Below are positions 50,883 to 62,540 of a stretch of DNA of 64,000 nucleotides, piece after piece. The stretch is from contig RCTD01000001.1 of the NCBI GenBank assembly GCA_014898415.1, positions 2,976,001-3,040,000 of the forward strand, read 5' to 3'. A program made the translations under genes and the position numbers. Below the pieces are notes generated by a model that worked only from the letters and a program-made list of their open reading frames with translations, did not search any database and had not been told where the DNA came from. The first letter of the stretch is position 1; each line of letters begins with the position of its first letter. The stretch comes from Stromatinia cepivora (taxonomy: Eukaryota; Ascomycota; Leotiomycetes; Helotiales; Sclerotiniaceae).

Positions 50883-51563
50883 TTCAGAGAATTTTGTTGA
50901 TTCAGCGCATTTGATTCATTCAAATCTTTGGTTGATTAAGAATTGGATTGACATTCCAAATCAAATCGCGGGAAGATTCATGGATGATAATTTAAAGCTT
51001 CATTCATTCCTTCAATCAATATTTTTTTTTTCCGCCAGAGAAACGACCACAGATGGAAGATACTTTCCAAATCACATGTTTTGAACACCTGTCAGCGTTT
51101 CTTTTTCACATTTCTTTTGTCATCACTGATACCCCCTACTAAAGAGCATATACAATACAAATCAAAGTCACGATGCATGGCTTCCAAGAATATTTAATAC
51201 AAAATAAGATTTACGACCGAGAAGAAAAGGGAAAAGGGAAAAGATATAGGGGAGTTAGGGATGATTTATTGCAGTATTCATGAATGTAAACCGATTTAAG
51301 GAAGGATTCCTAGGATACTTAGCAATAGTACCAAATACATACATATATCTTTATTTCTTGAGCCCGTTTGTAGATTATCCAATTCTCAAAACCATGTCTA
51401 ATTATCAATCTCTTTGAATGTTTGAATGTATTTCGAATGTTCAAAACTGCTTGATTGAATATCTATCTAAACTTCTTAATGACAATCATGAAGTTCTGGC
51501 TGGGAGGATCCTACTAGGTAATATGTTCGTGGTGTCCTGACCTCAATTCGCCATGTAAAAATC

Positions 51564-51573
51564 CCGACGTCGG
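51564..51573. promoter_or_regulatory. CCG-N4-CGG site 1 upstream of LEU2 (Leu3/LeuB-type)
   Basis: CCGACGTCGG is a perfect palindrome of the CCG-N4-CGG class bound by the Zn2Cys6 regulator Leu3 in yeast and LeuB in aspergilli. It lies 182 bp before the LEU2 ATG. Confidence 0.6.
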
Positions 51574-51591
51574 GCATAATGAAGCTTCATT

Positions 51592-51601
51592 CCGAAATCG
51601 G
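51592..51601. promoter_or_regulatory. CCG-N4-CGG site 2 upstream of LEU2 (Leu3/LeuB-type)
   Basis: CCGAAATCGG, a second site of the same class, 28 bp after the first and 154 bp before the ATG. Confidence 0.6.
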
Positions 51602-51754
51602 ACATAGTGGGGGCGGGGCATTCAATAAAGTTCCAGTTCCCCAAATCTTTTCCCGTTCCTGAACAACAATTGAATCTTTTCTTTTCTTTTCTTGAATACC
51701 CATTGTACTTCAGTTTGTCGAATATTCATTAAAGAAAGCTTACTACTGCAAAAT

Positions 51755-53147
51755 ATGACAACTCATAATATCGTCGTTTTTGGTGGTGATCACTGTGGTC
51801 CTGAGGTAAGATTATGTTTGTTTACTGGTTGCTGAGTATGACATAGCTGTTTGCAGAGAGAATACGGGGGGGGGGGGGGAATTGGGCATATAACCCATCA
51901 AGAGTTACTAATTGAACAACAAGGGAAATCTGCTAATTTATTCCCGCATATAGGTTGTGGCAGAAGCTATCAAAGTTCTGAAAGTTGTAGAAAGCGATAG
52001 ACCATCAGTTGGAAAGTTCAATTTCCAAGAACATCTCTTGGGCGGTGTAGGTTTTCCAGTCATAAAGCCCCTAGACTTCCCAGTCCATATACTTACAGCT
52101 CTTCTCCAATACAGTGCTCAATTGACGCCCACGGTGAACCCCTCACAACTGAAGCTCTCGAAGCTGCCAAAAATGCAGATGCTGTTCTCCTCGGCGCAAT
52201 CGGTGGTCCCAAATGGGGAACCGGAAAAGTACGCCCTGAACAGGGAATCCTCGCTCTCCGCAAACAAATGGGCACATATGGAAACCTTCGTCCCTGTAAT
52301 TTCGCATCACCTACATTGACCGAAATCTCCCCGTTGAAAGAAAAGGTCTGCGAAGGCGTCGATTTCTGTATTGTGCGAGAATTGACCGGAGGCATTTATT
52401 TCGGAGAGAGAAAGGAGGATGAGGGGGATGGAAAGGCTTGGGATACAGAACCATATTCCAGAGAGGAAATTGAGCGTGTGACTAGATTAGCCGCTAATCT
52501 TGCACTTGCCCAAGATCCGCCAGCACCCGTGTGGAGTTTGGATAAGGCAAATGTTCTTGCGACATCGAGGTTATGGCGTAAAACCGTTACGGACGTTATG
52601 GCGGCGGAATTTCCGCAATTGAAGATTGGACATCATTTGATTGATAGTGCGGCCATGTTGATGGTGAAGGATCCAAGAAAGTTGAACGGCATTGTGGTAA
52701 CGAGTAATTTGTTTGGAGATATTATTAGTGACGAGGCTAGTGTTATTCCGGGTAGTATTGGACTTTTGCCAAGTGCAAGTTTAAGTGGTGTACCGGATGG
52801 AAAGAGCAAGTGTAATGGGATTTACGAGCCAATTCACGGTATGTTTTCATTTTGGCTTCCCCTTCTCTTTCCGCCATTTTTTATTCCGTACCTAACAAAC
52901 CCTTCTAGGCTCTGCCCCAGACATCAGCGGCAAAGGCATCGTAAACCCCATCGGTACCATCCTCTCCGTCGCCATGATGCTCAAATACTCTCTCAACCTC
53001 CCTGTCGAAGCCAAAGCCGTCGAAGAAGCCGTCCGCAGAACCATCGAAAAGGGTGTCAGAACTGCCGATATCGGTGGTTCGAATAAGACTGTCGAAGTAG
53101 GTGATGCTGTAGTTGAAGAATTGAAGAAGGTCTTGAAGGAGCTTTAA
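51755..53147 (+). CDS. LEU2: 3-isopropylmalate dehydrogenase (leucine biosynthesis)
   Basis: Four exons (51755-51805, 51954-52046, 52115-52838, 52909-53147) give 368 residues, normal for the family. Exon 1 encodes [17 protein letters not shown], the first strand of the NAD-binding fold. The third exon has [11 protein letters not shown] and [11 protein letters not shown], then [26 protein letters not shown] with the catalytic/metal-binding acids, and a late [19 protein letters not shown] completed by the last intron. The enzyme oxidatively decarboxylates 3-isopropylmalate to 2-oxoisocaproate with NAD+ and Mg2+. All three introns are required to recreate conserved motifs. Intron 1 carries a 14-G tract. 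Two CCG-N4-CGG sites upstream suggest Leu3/LeuB control. Confidence 0.97.
51866..51879 (+). repeat. poly-G tract (14 G) within LEU2 intron 1
   Basis: Fourteen consecutive G residues inside the 148-nt first intron of LEU2. G-rich runs can form quadruplexes only with several such runs; here there is one long run. Confidence 0.9.
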
Positions 53148-55075
53148 ATTTATTTAAAGAATAAATGGGCCAGAGATACTAGATGCAGCTGGAGTTGCAA
53201 AATCTGTCATGATACAGCTGGTCATAATCAGTCATGGTACCTCATATCATGATAAAAATGAGATATTTGATGGAAAGGATATTTCCTGCGAAGGGAGTGA
53301 TTGCTTATGGGGTTAAAAAGTACCTATAGTTAGCAATTAGCAGGTCAAAAAATGTAGATACCAATTAACAACTGTATTATTAGTTTATGATTTTCTGGTG
53401 GCATAGTGATTAGCTTGGTAGGCTATTCAGATCTATCTCTAGATCTAAAGCAAATAAGAGAAATCCCCAAAACAGCATCTTCTATCAACCCATATGCATT
53501 TATTTATCTCCCCCTCGTTCCCTTAGCAACTACATCGTCTTTCCAATATTGTCTCCAACACTTCCTGTGCCAATGGAGTCAGGTAAAGTGCCTGAATTTA
53601 TTCATTTATTCATTAATTCATCTATTCATCTATTCATCTATTCATCTATTCATCTATTCATCTATTCATCTATTCATCTATTCATCTATTCATCTATTCA
53701 TCTATTCATCTATTCATCTATTCATCTACTCGTCCTCGTCGACCACACCACACCACCCAAATATTTTTGAAATACTGCGATACTCTTAGGATGAGCTAGG
53801 TCTGGTTTTTGGGGGGGGGGAGTATATGATTTCTATCTCTTCGGTGATAGATAACCAGATTTCTTGCACAATAGCCTACTTCAAATCTATTTTCATTTCC
53901 GTTCTAATTTCCATTTCTACGACTCGACTTTCGGTGTGTCGGGAGAGATGAGTGGCGTATTTTATTGTCTGTCTACTGATGAGGTAGATATTGTGACTTG
54001 ATATATATGAGATTAAGTATAATGTTGAGTGCAAACATGTTAATTTTAACTTTTCCCAATGGGGTGTATGATTGAACGAATATATGTATATATAGTATAG
54101 CTTTCACTCATCACGTCAATGCATCCATCCATACACTCGCTCAGCAATTCAAACGTCAAAACACCAAAATCAAAAATCAAAAATCACAAGTCAAACCAAG
54201 CCAACGTATATAAATAAATATATTTCTCATATCAAAAGAATTTCATTCTTCCCAACTCCCCGACTACTTCGCCATCGCCAGCCCGCCCGCCTAGTGCTAA
54301 GCACTAATCTCATGATAGGACTCTACCCTACCAACCCATCGCTATGCTACCTGACCTGACCTAACCTAACCTATATGATGCTATATACCGACGACCAAAA
54401 TCCCCACGAAAAGAAAAAATATCAAACCAAAATCCCAAAAATCAATTATTTTTTCCTCTTCTTGTTGCGCCTTTGCCTTCATTGTTCACCCATCGGAATC
54501 TGTTCCTGCATCTTCTTCTGATCCTTTCTCATAAAATCGTAACACACGCCTGCCTGCAGATACTCGTCTCTTACTTTATAACTTGTACTGTAGATATGAA
54601 AGAAAGTCTGTTCCAAGTTTCAAGCTTCCCTTTCCTTTCCCTAGCTTGTTTGCCCTGCATCTGTCATTCCTTTCTCATGCGATCACACCAGCATACCCGC
54701 ACCAACAGATCCCCGACCCAGCTCCCGAGCCCAAAAACCATAAATGAAAGTGGAATGTAACAAGGTAAAGGTGGAGGATGGTATCCTGCCCCGCGTCTCA
54801 CCACTATACTCCGTGTACAAACAAACATGTATATGAAAATCTCATCTTGTGCTTCGTAGATTCCTTATATCACTCGTTGTGCCGAAAATAAAAAATAAAA
54901 AAAATAGGCAATCAAATAAAAAGATAGTCTTTGTTCTTGAATGAAAGAAAAATATAAAATAAAAAGTCTTTCGCAACGTACATCAAACCAAATCATATAA
55001 ACATAAACTCGCAGATAAGAAAAACAGAGAGGCGTGACAATGATAGGAGAGAAGAAAATCATTCCAAAATCATAA
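53148..55075. other. convergent intergenic region with an octamer microsatellite
   Basis: A 1.9-kb gap between convergent genes. It holds the TTCATCTA array (53617-53728), a 10-G tract (53811-53820) and AT-rich, low-complexity DNA. Open frames over the array are repeat translations. A frame at 54473-54760 is unsupported. Confidence 0.6.
53617..53728 (+). repeat. (TTCATCTA)14 octanucleotide microsatellite
   Basis: Fourteen perfect 8-nt units. Near-copies (TTCATTTA, TTCATTAA) lie just upstream, which shows where the array grew. Confidence 0.95.
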
Positions 55076-57084
55076 TCATATCATACTACTCAAACCATCT
55101 ACCGGACTACCTAAAGGTGATTTCCTCTGATATAAAGGTGTGGAAGTAATACTAGGCGTCATTGGTGAAGATTGATGCGGATTCGAAGTAATTGAATCAT
55201 GAGCTTTTGACTTTGCCATATTTGACGCGCCCAATGCACGAGAATGGCTAGACTCTCGTCGGCGTTTTGGTGCATCTTTAATCTTCGGATGAGTGTGACA
55301 CTGTTGATCGTTCATATTAGTCTCAAGTTCAATTCAACTGAATGTCAAAATCCATTCTCGAACATGATTTGGATTGTGTTCAGACTTTTGAAGTGAAAGA
55401 TGTGAAACTTACTTTGTAAGCATGTCGGAACCAAGTGGTTCCCTTTTTCTTGCTACTAACTAGAGCAACCCATTCATGGCAGCTTCCACACAGACCCTCC
55501 CATACATCTGGATTTCCGTCCATGCGTCGCGTTTCTTGCGGCTCTTGAAAAGGCTGTCCAGTTGCGGCTGAAATACCATGAGTGAAACTTTTATCATACT
55601 GTGGGTCACAACATATTAGCAAGTGGGTTTTTTTTTGGAGGCAAACTCTTGCCCCGGAGAACAGAAAAGAAACATACCCAGAACGCGCTATTTTTCAGTA
55701 CTAGCCATCGCCCCGGTTTGCAAATACCACACCACCCTTCTCTCTTGTTTCCATGGCCTCGTACCCATCTTGGGGTATACAAATCTCCGTCAAATCGTAG
55801 TTCTTGCTCGTGAGGAATAAGATCAGGATCCGATGGATTCATATCTTCAGGCGGAGGTGCCAGTTGTTCTTCATGTAGGGATGCGTAAAGATCAGGAGGG
55901 TCACTCAAATCCGAATAATGAGTATGTAAAGAATGTGGATCTGCGTTACTCTGAAGCATGCGGAAAAGACCGTGAGAGAGTAAAGGTGGGGGCGTATCAA
56001 ATTGATGGGGCTCATGATATGTATGAGAAGGCAGAAGCATGCTATTCTGTTGGTAAGCTGCGTTATTGGCCATCATGAATGGATGTTGTTGCGTCTGTAA
56101 ATTAGTCATATTGAGTGGCAAATGAGGATTATTTATCGTGGGTGAAGAATGTCTGGATGACATGTGAGGTGACATATGAGGTGGATGAGGTGGATGAGGT
56201 GGTTGAAACGATTCATGACTTTGATGGTAGACAAATGGGGAAGGACGTCTACTCGGTGCAGGTGCGTATGATCCTGTAGACCATCTCTTGTTTCGATTGC
56301 TATCCATATTATAAGGTGCTGAGCGCATACTTGGCCGAGGCGAAGGAGTTGCTCTGCCTCTGCTTTGAGTTCGTACCAATTCGGATCTATTTTGTGGCGT
56401 CATTCTAGGGGACGCTACTGGCGATAATTGTGTTGATGACATTAATGAATTTCGATTTGACGGAGGTGGATAGTCGGAAGTAAAAGAAGGTGCTTCTGAT
56501 ATTGTAGTAGAAAAGTCCTCGTATGACGGCATCTCAGAAAGAGCTCCTGTGGTTGATAACGTGAATGAAGAACCAGACATCCTCCGCGAACTCCATGGCT
56601 GATCCATATTAGATTGATCGGAATCTATCCCAGGTCCACATCTCAAATCCAAAATTGGTACGGCCTCGTCCGTGGTATAAGCCTGGCCCATATGAATATC
56701 TGTATCGAGACCTTGCATTTCCATACCATCGTCACAAGGTTTCGTGCTCCAATGATCTGTGAAATCAAAATCAGAAAAAGCTTTACCGCTAACGGAAATA
56801 GCATGGTTCTGATGTGGTTCACGTTCTCCTCCCGATGATGGTGGATAGTAATCGTGCTGAACTGCATAGTTTTGCGACAATTCGTCGTGCATTAGTTGCA
56901 TTGGCATCGTCGAAGAATCCCATGCCGGTAAAGAATAGTTGTTTTGCTCTGGCATACAATATGAGAACCCAGTCTCATGTATGGTTGCTGGTCGAGGTCT
57001 CGTAGTTGGGTTTGGTGGTGTTGTTGTAGACCACATACCCAATCCAATAGGCTCTTGCTTCATAGATATCTCGTTGGGATTCAT
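55076..57084 (-). CDS. transcriptional regulator with Rua1 C-terminal-type zinc domain
   Basis: Three exons on the minus strand (57084-55678, 55598-55413, 55300-55076) give about 605 residues. The first 440 residues are disordered and rich in Ser, Pro, His and Gln, including a PPHPPHPPH run, as in many regulators. The conserved C-terminal block begins WVRGHGNKREGWCGICKPGRW (Cys452, Cys455), continues across intron 1 as HGISAATGQPF and EGLCGSCHEW (Cys506, Cys509), and ends RHAYKCHTHP (His528, Cys532) across intron 2. This matches what I know as the Rua1 C-terminal domain (DUF4451), named for Ustilago Rua1, regulator of ustilagic-acid genes. A DNA- or zinc-binding nuclear role is likely. Targets are unknown. 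A leucine-poor basic tail (KRRRESSHSR) may be a nuclear signal. Confidence 0.82.
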
Positions 57085-60000
57085 GGTAGAAGCTGATGGG
57101 AATGATCGTGGGGGACAATCTCTTCTAAACTTATCGTTGGGAATAAAAGCAAAAGAAGATTGTGGATGAAATGAATGGCGGCTAGTGCTAGATGTAAGTA
57201 AAAACGCTATTGTAAAGAGGGGTTAATGTTCTTACGATTGCGTTTGGATGGAACCCATGTCCATGGATCAGGTTCAATTGATTATAGTTAATGGCGGATT
57301 GACTATCAGGATCGTCGTCAGCGGTGGATAGTTTTGTAAAAGAAAGTAATATATGGTGATCCACCGATCCGGGGGGCCGGTAAGGTCGATGTATGTCCGG
57401 GAAGGATTATAAGGATTTGTATGTAACTTTACCAGATATGATAAGATCCGAGGGATGCGCAACTCTGATATGTATATGTAGGGAATGCGTAAAGTTTCCG
57501 GTGAAACGAAATTAAACAACGATGCCTCGCGATGAGGATAGATGGGTATGGTTACTTTGTATCTGCAGGTAGATAGTGTCGGGCAGCGGAAATGAGTGTG
57601 ATGAGTTGAGCTATGCACTTGGGAAAAAGTAATATAGAAACAAACTCGTTTGGTGATCGACGCAGCCTGGCTTGGAGTAGATGAGAGCCAGCTCCCAGTA
57701 TATAGATGAGCGAAAAGCGAAATTAAAAAGATCTTCAAGGAGTGACTGGTCGAATAGAACAGGAAGAGATGCGATTGGGACGAACGCGAAAAAGGTGGAA
57801 GAGGGGCAGTGCAGAGATCCATGAGGTATAAGAGAGGAAAATACTTGAAAAGGTCGAGGGACGCCTGTCGTGGTTTGCAGCCCTGCCCGGGATCGGGATG
57901 TCGTTGTTGAACCCATGCCAGCGCCGTTCCTGATACAAGCCAAACCTCACAAAACTTGTGTGGTCGAGGTCTGGAAAGTACGCTTTGCCGGAAAGGCTTG
58001 GCTTTGCATGGGTAGGTGAAGTGGGGGGGTGTGGTGGGAACGACAGATGAGCTGTGCGAATAGTAGCTGAAGTCAGTGTTTGAGTGGGTTAGAGCAGTGA
58101 GTAATAAGTTCATTAGATGAGTGAGCAAAGTTACACTTGGTTGCAGTATCGAAGTTGCAGGGCTGGTTGGGTCTAGCGACTGGTCCACTACCGCTGACCC
58201 ATCATGGAACGGCAATATTCGATGCAAAAATATATATATGTGTTCATCCAGCGAGAGAGTTTAGAGGGATTACAAGTAGAGGGGGGTGGCTTGTTTTGTC
58301 TCATACAGACGCTACTACACCTTAAAGGTGCAGTATCCGGGGTAAGGCAGGTAGGCTGAATGAGTATATGACGATGCCGTCAGTCCCACTTTGGGAAAGT
58401 CCTTTTCCCCCTGAAGGTTGGTAAGAGTTAGAAGCTACCATGGTGATGATGAAAGTGGTGACTTTGGTGACTGTGTTACAAAGGATGTTGTCCTGTTTCC
58501 AACCACTTGAGCTTCATGAGCTCACGGACTATCCCAACGGGGTGATATAGATGAATTTGTAACGTTCAGGGTAACTAATTGAGGTCTGTCAACAAGTCCG
58601 GGATCAACGGACAATTAATGATGACCGAAGACGGTGTCGAACAGGGTATATTAGTAAATCCAGTTCAAGGTATTTCGGAAGTCTGTGAGTGGTAGATGTA
58701 AAAGTTGGTAGTTTTAAGTCTCTTTTTGTGTGGTGAGTTAGATGATATGGTACTATGGGTAGATTAGTTGTGCGGGTAAGGATAGAAACCAGGATTATAT
58801 TTGGTTAGAAGATCAGGTGCTGTTTGAGGATCTTATCCACACGGGAACGGGGGTACTCCACGATTTAGTTGTACAGCAAAGCATATCAGCCCTAATATGA
58901 TATAATATAATAATACGAGTGGTTAAAATACCAAGTAATATATCTATTTAGTATGAAGGATCCTCAAGAAAAAAGGTTGGGACAAAGTAAAAGGATTACG
59001 GATCATCATTTGGGCGACGTAAAGTAAAAGTTAAGTATATTGATCTGAGGTCTGGAATCGCAGATGGGATAGATATTTCTGCGTACGCCCTATGTACAAT
59101 ATAACAGCTTGGCTGGTTAAATAGTACAAAAGAGGAACATAGACGAGAAACTGTCAATTATCGATAACCAACCATTCCTCAGTTATTTCTTATTTGACAA
59201 TGGTTTTCAATCAACCATTTCCACATTTCGGCCTACTTCACCACCTGAAAATCAATCCAAGTGTGTCTATTTTAAGCTAGATGTACAGTACCGAATATCC
59301 CCCTTCATCAATCTGAATTTATTTGATGAGTGATCGATGATTGATAGCTGACAAAAGCAAAAGAGATATAAAAATAATTATTATCATTTTTAGAAATCAC
59401 TTCCACCCTCCCATCATTTTAAAAGCTGGTTTTGTACTTTTTCCGCACGAGCGACGACAATAAATCGATGCATCTAGCTATCTAGCTATCCAGCCATCCA
59501 GCCATCCATCCTTTCCTCATACTTTGTTTATTACTTTCGTCGGAGTAAGATCTTGTAGGAGAATCGAAGAAATTGGACTGAATCAGTTTCAAAACCTTAG
59601 CATTGTAAAGTTTGGCTCCTGTCGGTTTTTGCTCGCTCTCTATCATTGTTTATAACTTCATCACTCAACAAAATGAAGCACCAGAACCTAAACTTCCAAA
59701 CTCACTTCAAAGTACTCATACAAAAACATCTTGGCAAGCTAAAGGATTCCTTCATCCTTGTTACTAATCCATGTAATGTGCATACTCGGTAGTGTTTGAG
59801 ACAAGTATCATGAAACTCAAAACAGGGGAAGATCCAAGTAAGGGAAGTAAGAGACTCGAACCAATTAACTTATTGAAGTAGACATCCCGAAAGAACCGAT
59901 TCTAGGTCTGAGCATAAAATGAAGCTAAAACATGTTCAACATGAAGGATACTTTAGATGAAAGGAAAACAATATCATAACATTCTGAAATATAGTGTCTA

Positions 60001-62540
60001 CTTGGTTTGTAACAAATTGCAGACTTACCCATTTCTTTCTAGTTGCTTTCATTCATTGAAACCAAGAAACCAATTTGATTACTGGCTGGGCAACCAACTT
60101 TTTAGTTGATTATATAAACCTCTTTCTTCCTTCCTTCAAATATGCCGAGAAACCTTGATACCTGTCACATCATAGTCGGCGACCCCCACCCGTATATCTC
60201 ATTACTCCCTTCATCTCTCACTCTTGACCAGGATTCTGGTGATCTTATTAAATGTCCGATTCGTCATACTTCAAATATTCAGTGGCTTGCCTCAGCAGCC
60301 CTTCCCATTCCAGCTCATCGATCACAACTGACAGCACAGGTACAGATATCAATTCTATGTCAATTCGGCTGGCCTCGCCGTTCCTTACGGGCATATTAAT
60401 ATATTACCTAGCATCCGATCACTTTGATTGAGCGCTTCCGTGATGTACAATTCGTACTACACCAGGAGTAGTGAGACACGAAAATGACAAGAATGAACAA
60501 CACCAACAAAAACAACGAAACTAATGAGTAGATGGGTATATCCCATTCATTGTCGCAATTAGTTTTCACCAATTTATGACCTAATACGTTTCAACGTACT
60601 TTATCCCAAAAAGGAAAACTTATCGAATGCTGTCAGGAAGGATCTCTAGCGCAAAACTGATTTCAAATTATCATCATGATGTCCACTTCGCACTACACGC
60701 ACTACACGCACTAAGATACTAGGCAACTAGATATCAATTTCCGGCACTCAAACTCACACACACTTTATACTTTCCACCTAACAAGCTTCATCTATTTTCA
60801 CATTCTAAACGTCTAATGACTTTCTTTCCCTCCTACAAGTACCACTCTAGTTTCGCAAACAATTCTCCGCTATGATCTTTTTCTCATCCATCCGAAATCC
60901 GATCACCCGCGTCGCTCCACTTTATCTCATCCACCCAGTATCTGTTTCGGGACTCAGCTGCTTCGTAGGGCAGGGTAGGGCAGGGCAGGGCAGGGCACGG
61001 GCGCCAAATCTAGCTCTAGCAGAGTCTAGCTCTAGCTCTAGCTCTAGCCCTTTTCCTAATCTACCACCATATCATCCCGTGCACCGAATGATTCTAGAAT
61101 TCTTCAAAATCCTTCTAGCAGATATATTTTCCGACTAAACCTCATGTATGATGCATCTATCTATTCCAAACGGCCATACGATTCCATCATCCCGTATCTC
61201 CACTAACAGACCTCAATACCGCTCTATCTCAAAAATGTCATTTCCAAATCTACCTCGAACGCCATCAGACGATAACATACCAATCTTTCTCAAACGGCGA
61301 GTACCATCGTCTTCCCACTCGACTGTTCCTAAAAGGCAAGACGAACATCACCCCATATCCTCACAGCCACAACATCCATACATCATCCTTCTCTATCCAG
61401 CTCACACGCAGCACTTCCTTCCCTTCCAAGCAAGCATCCAAAATTTCATTTCCACAACCTCCCCAATCCATACTCCAAATTCATGCAGAATATACCGATT
61501 GACTCGGCCTTTATCCTCTCTTTTTCTAAATTCTCCACTAGAAATACATTTTAATTCCTATCAATACGACACACCTAATATGAAGATCAACCCGCCCTAT
61601 CCACCAGTCACCTACCCAGCCATCACTTTCTCCTAGATGCTAATAGGTACTTGTATATTTCCTCCCTTGTCTTGTTCACAGGGGGCGAGGCGATGATGGT
61701 GGGTATGCGCGTATTCCCCTCACCATCAAGTCATCATTGTCATGGTATTTTACTTTCTAGTTGATTGGTCGAATAATATACATATACACATAAGTTTCTA
61801 TTCTCGATTTTGGGGATCCCGTCATGATTGATTGATCATCTGCTAGGTTAGAAGGTTAGTAGGTCACAATGTGGAGACTGACCGGGCATCTGATTTCTAA
61901 GTATTTCCCTTTTCTTTCTTCTCCTTTTTCCGTCTGGGTACTCTACTGTCGTTTATACACCTTGTGCAAATCCTCCCAGCCTTGTTAATATGAAAGATAT
62001 ATATATCTAGGTATGCATATACAATTTTTAAGAGACTGAATCGTATGATTAGTACCGTGAGGGAACTCAACCATTTATATACAATGTTATACATAAGACT
62101 TATAATACCACCCACACACTCAAATCCATTGATGATCATGTATGCCTCAATAATAGGGGGTACTATTTCTATTCTCATCGATTATTAAGTCTCCTACTTA
62201 CTTCATTTGTAGAGGCTGATACTTTGTATATATTGTACTCGAGTATTGTATGCACAATATTCAGATTGATAGGTTTGAGGTGGCTTACGCACTTGTTCAT
62301 ACACCACAATAGGCTACCTATAAAGTATAATAAACGTATCATTACCCCGTTTAAAAGTACTCTTTACACGGATATCGTTTGTAGCTGTATGTGTATCAGT
62401 CTACTGCTACCTAATCATACACTATCGTACACCATCACATCGTATACCATCGTATCGTATCATCATATCATATGGTACACCCTATCCTACCCCATGACCT
62501 TAGATTCAAAAGACCAAAAGTAACACCACTATATCCTACT
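57085..62540. other. 5.5-kb intergenic region
   Basis: No confident gene. The first 1.2 kb is purine/pyrimidine-skewed and may be a long 5' leader of the Rua1-type gene. Simple repeats include CTAGCTAT/CCAGCCAT-type words near 59470-59515, GGGCA runs near 60966-61000, AGCTCT runs near 61010-61050 and ATCGTAT-type words near 62425-62475. Frames at 60142-60399 and 61148-61636 are weak. Confidence 0.55.
60142..60399 (+). CDS. hypothetical small protein (weak)
   Basis: An 85-codon frame starts with ATG about 30 bp after a TATATAA box (60111) and a CT-rich leader, which is promoter-like. A GT donor at 60340 could extend it by splicing. No domain is recognised and the composition is not diagnostic, so it may be chance. 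Confidence 0.2.
   Translation: MPRNLDTCHIIVGDPHPYISLLPSSLTLDQDSGDLIKCPIRHTSNIQWLASAALPIPAHRSQLTAQVQISILCQFGWPRRSLRAY

Larger units (their letters stand above)
50883..51754. promoter_or_regulatory. LEU2 promoter region
   Basis: An 872-bp gap between two plus-strand genes. Near 50876-50925 are short direct repeats of a TTTTGTTGATTCA word. At 51564 and 51592 are two CCG-N4-CGG sites. The leader near 51676-51695 is CTTTT-rich, as is common upstream of fungal start codons. Confidence 0.6.

Noticed and set aside
53406..53789. Open frame encoding a repeated IHLFIYSS peptide
   Set aside because: It is the translation of the TTCATCTA microsatellite and has no support as a gene.
57274..58227. 317-codon open frame on the minus strand upstream of the Rua1-type gene
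   Set aside because: It opens at a TTG, is pyrimidine-driven low-complexity sequence and shows no domain. It is probably leader or intergenic DNA.
59845..59875. tRNA-like B-box word on the minus strand
   Set aside because: The flanking bases do not form a T-arm or acceptor stem, and no A-box lies at the right distance.
61148..61636. 162-codon plus-strand frame
   Set aside because: Ser/Pro/His-rich low complexity with no splice context, domain or promoter signal; it may be chance in pyrimidine-rich DNA.
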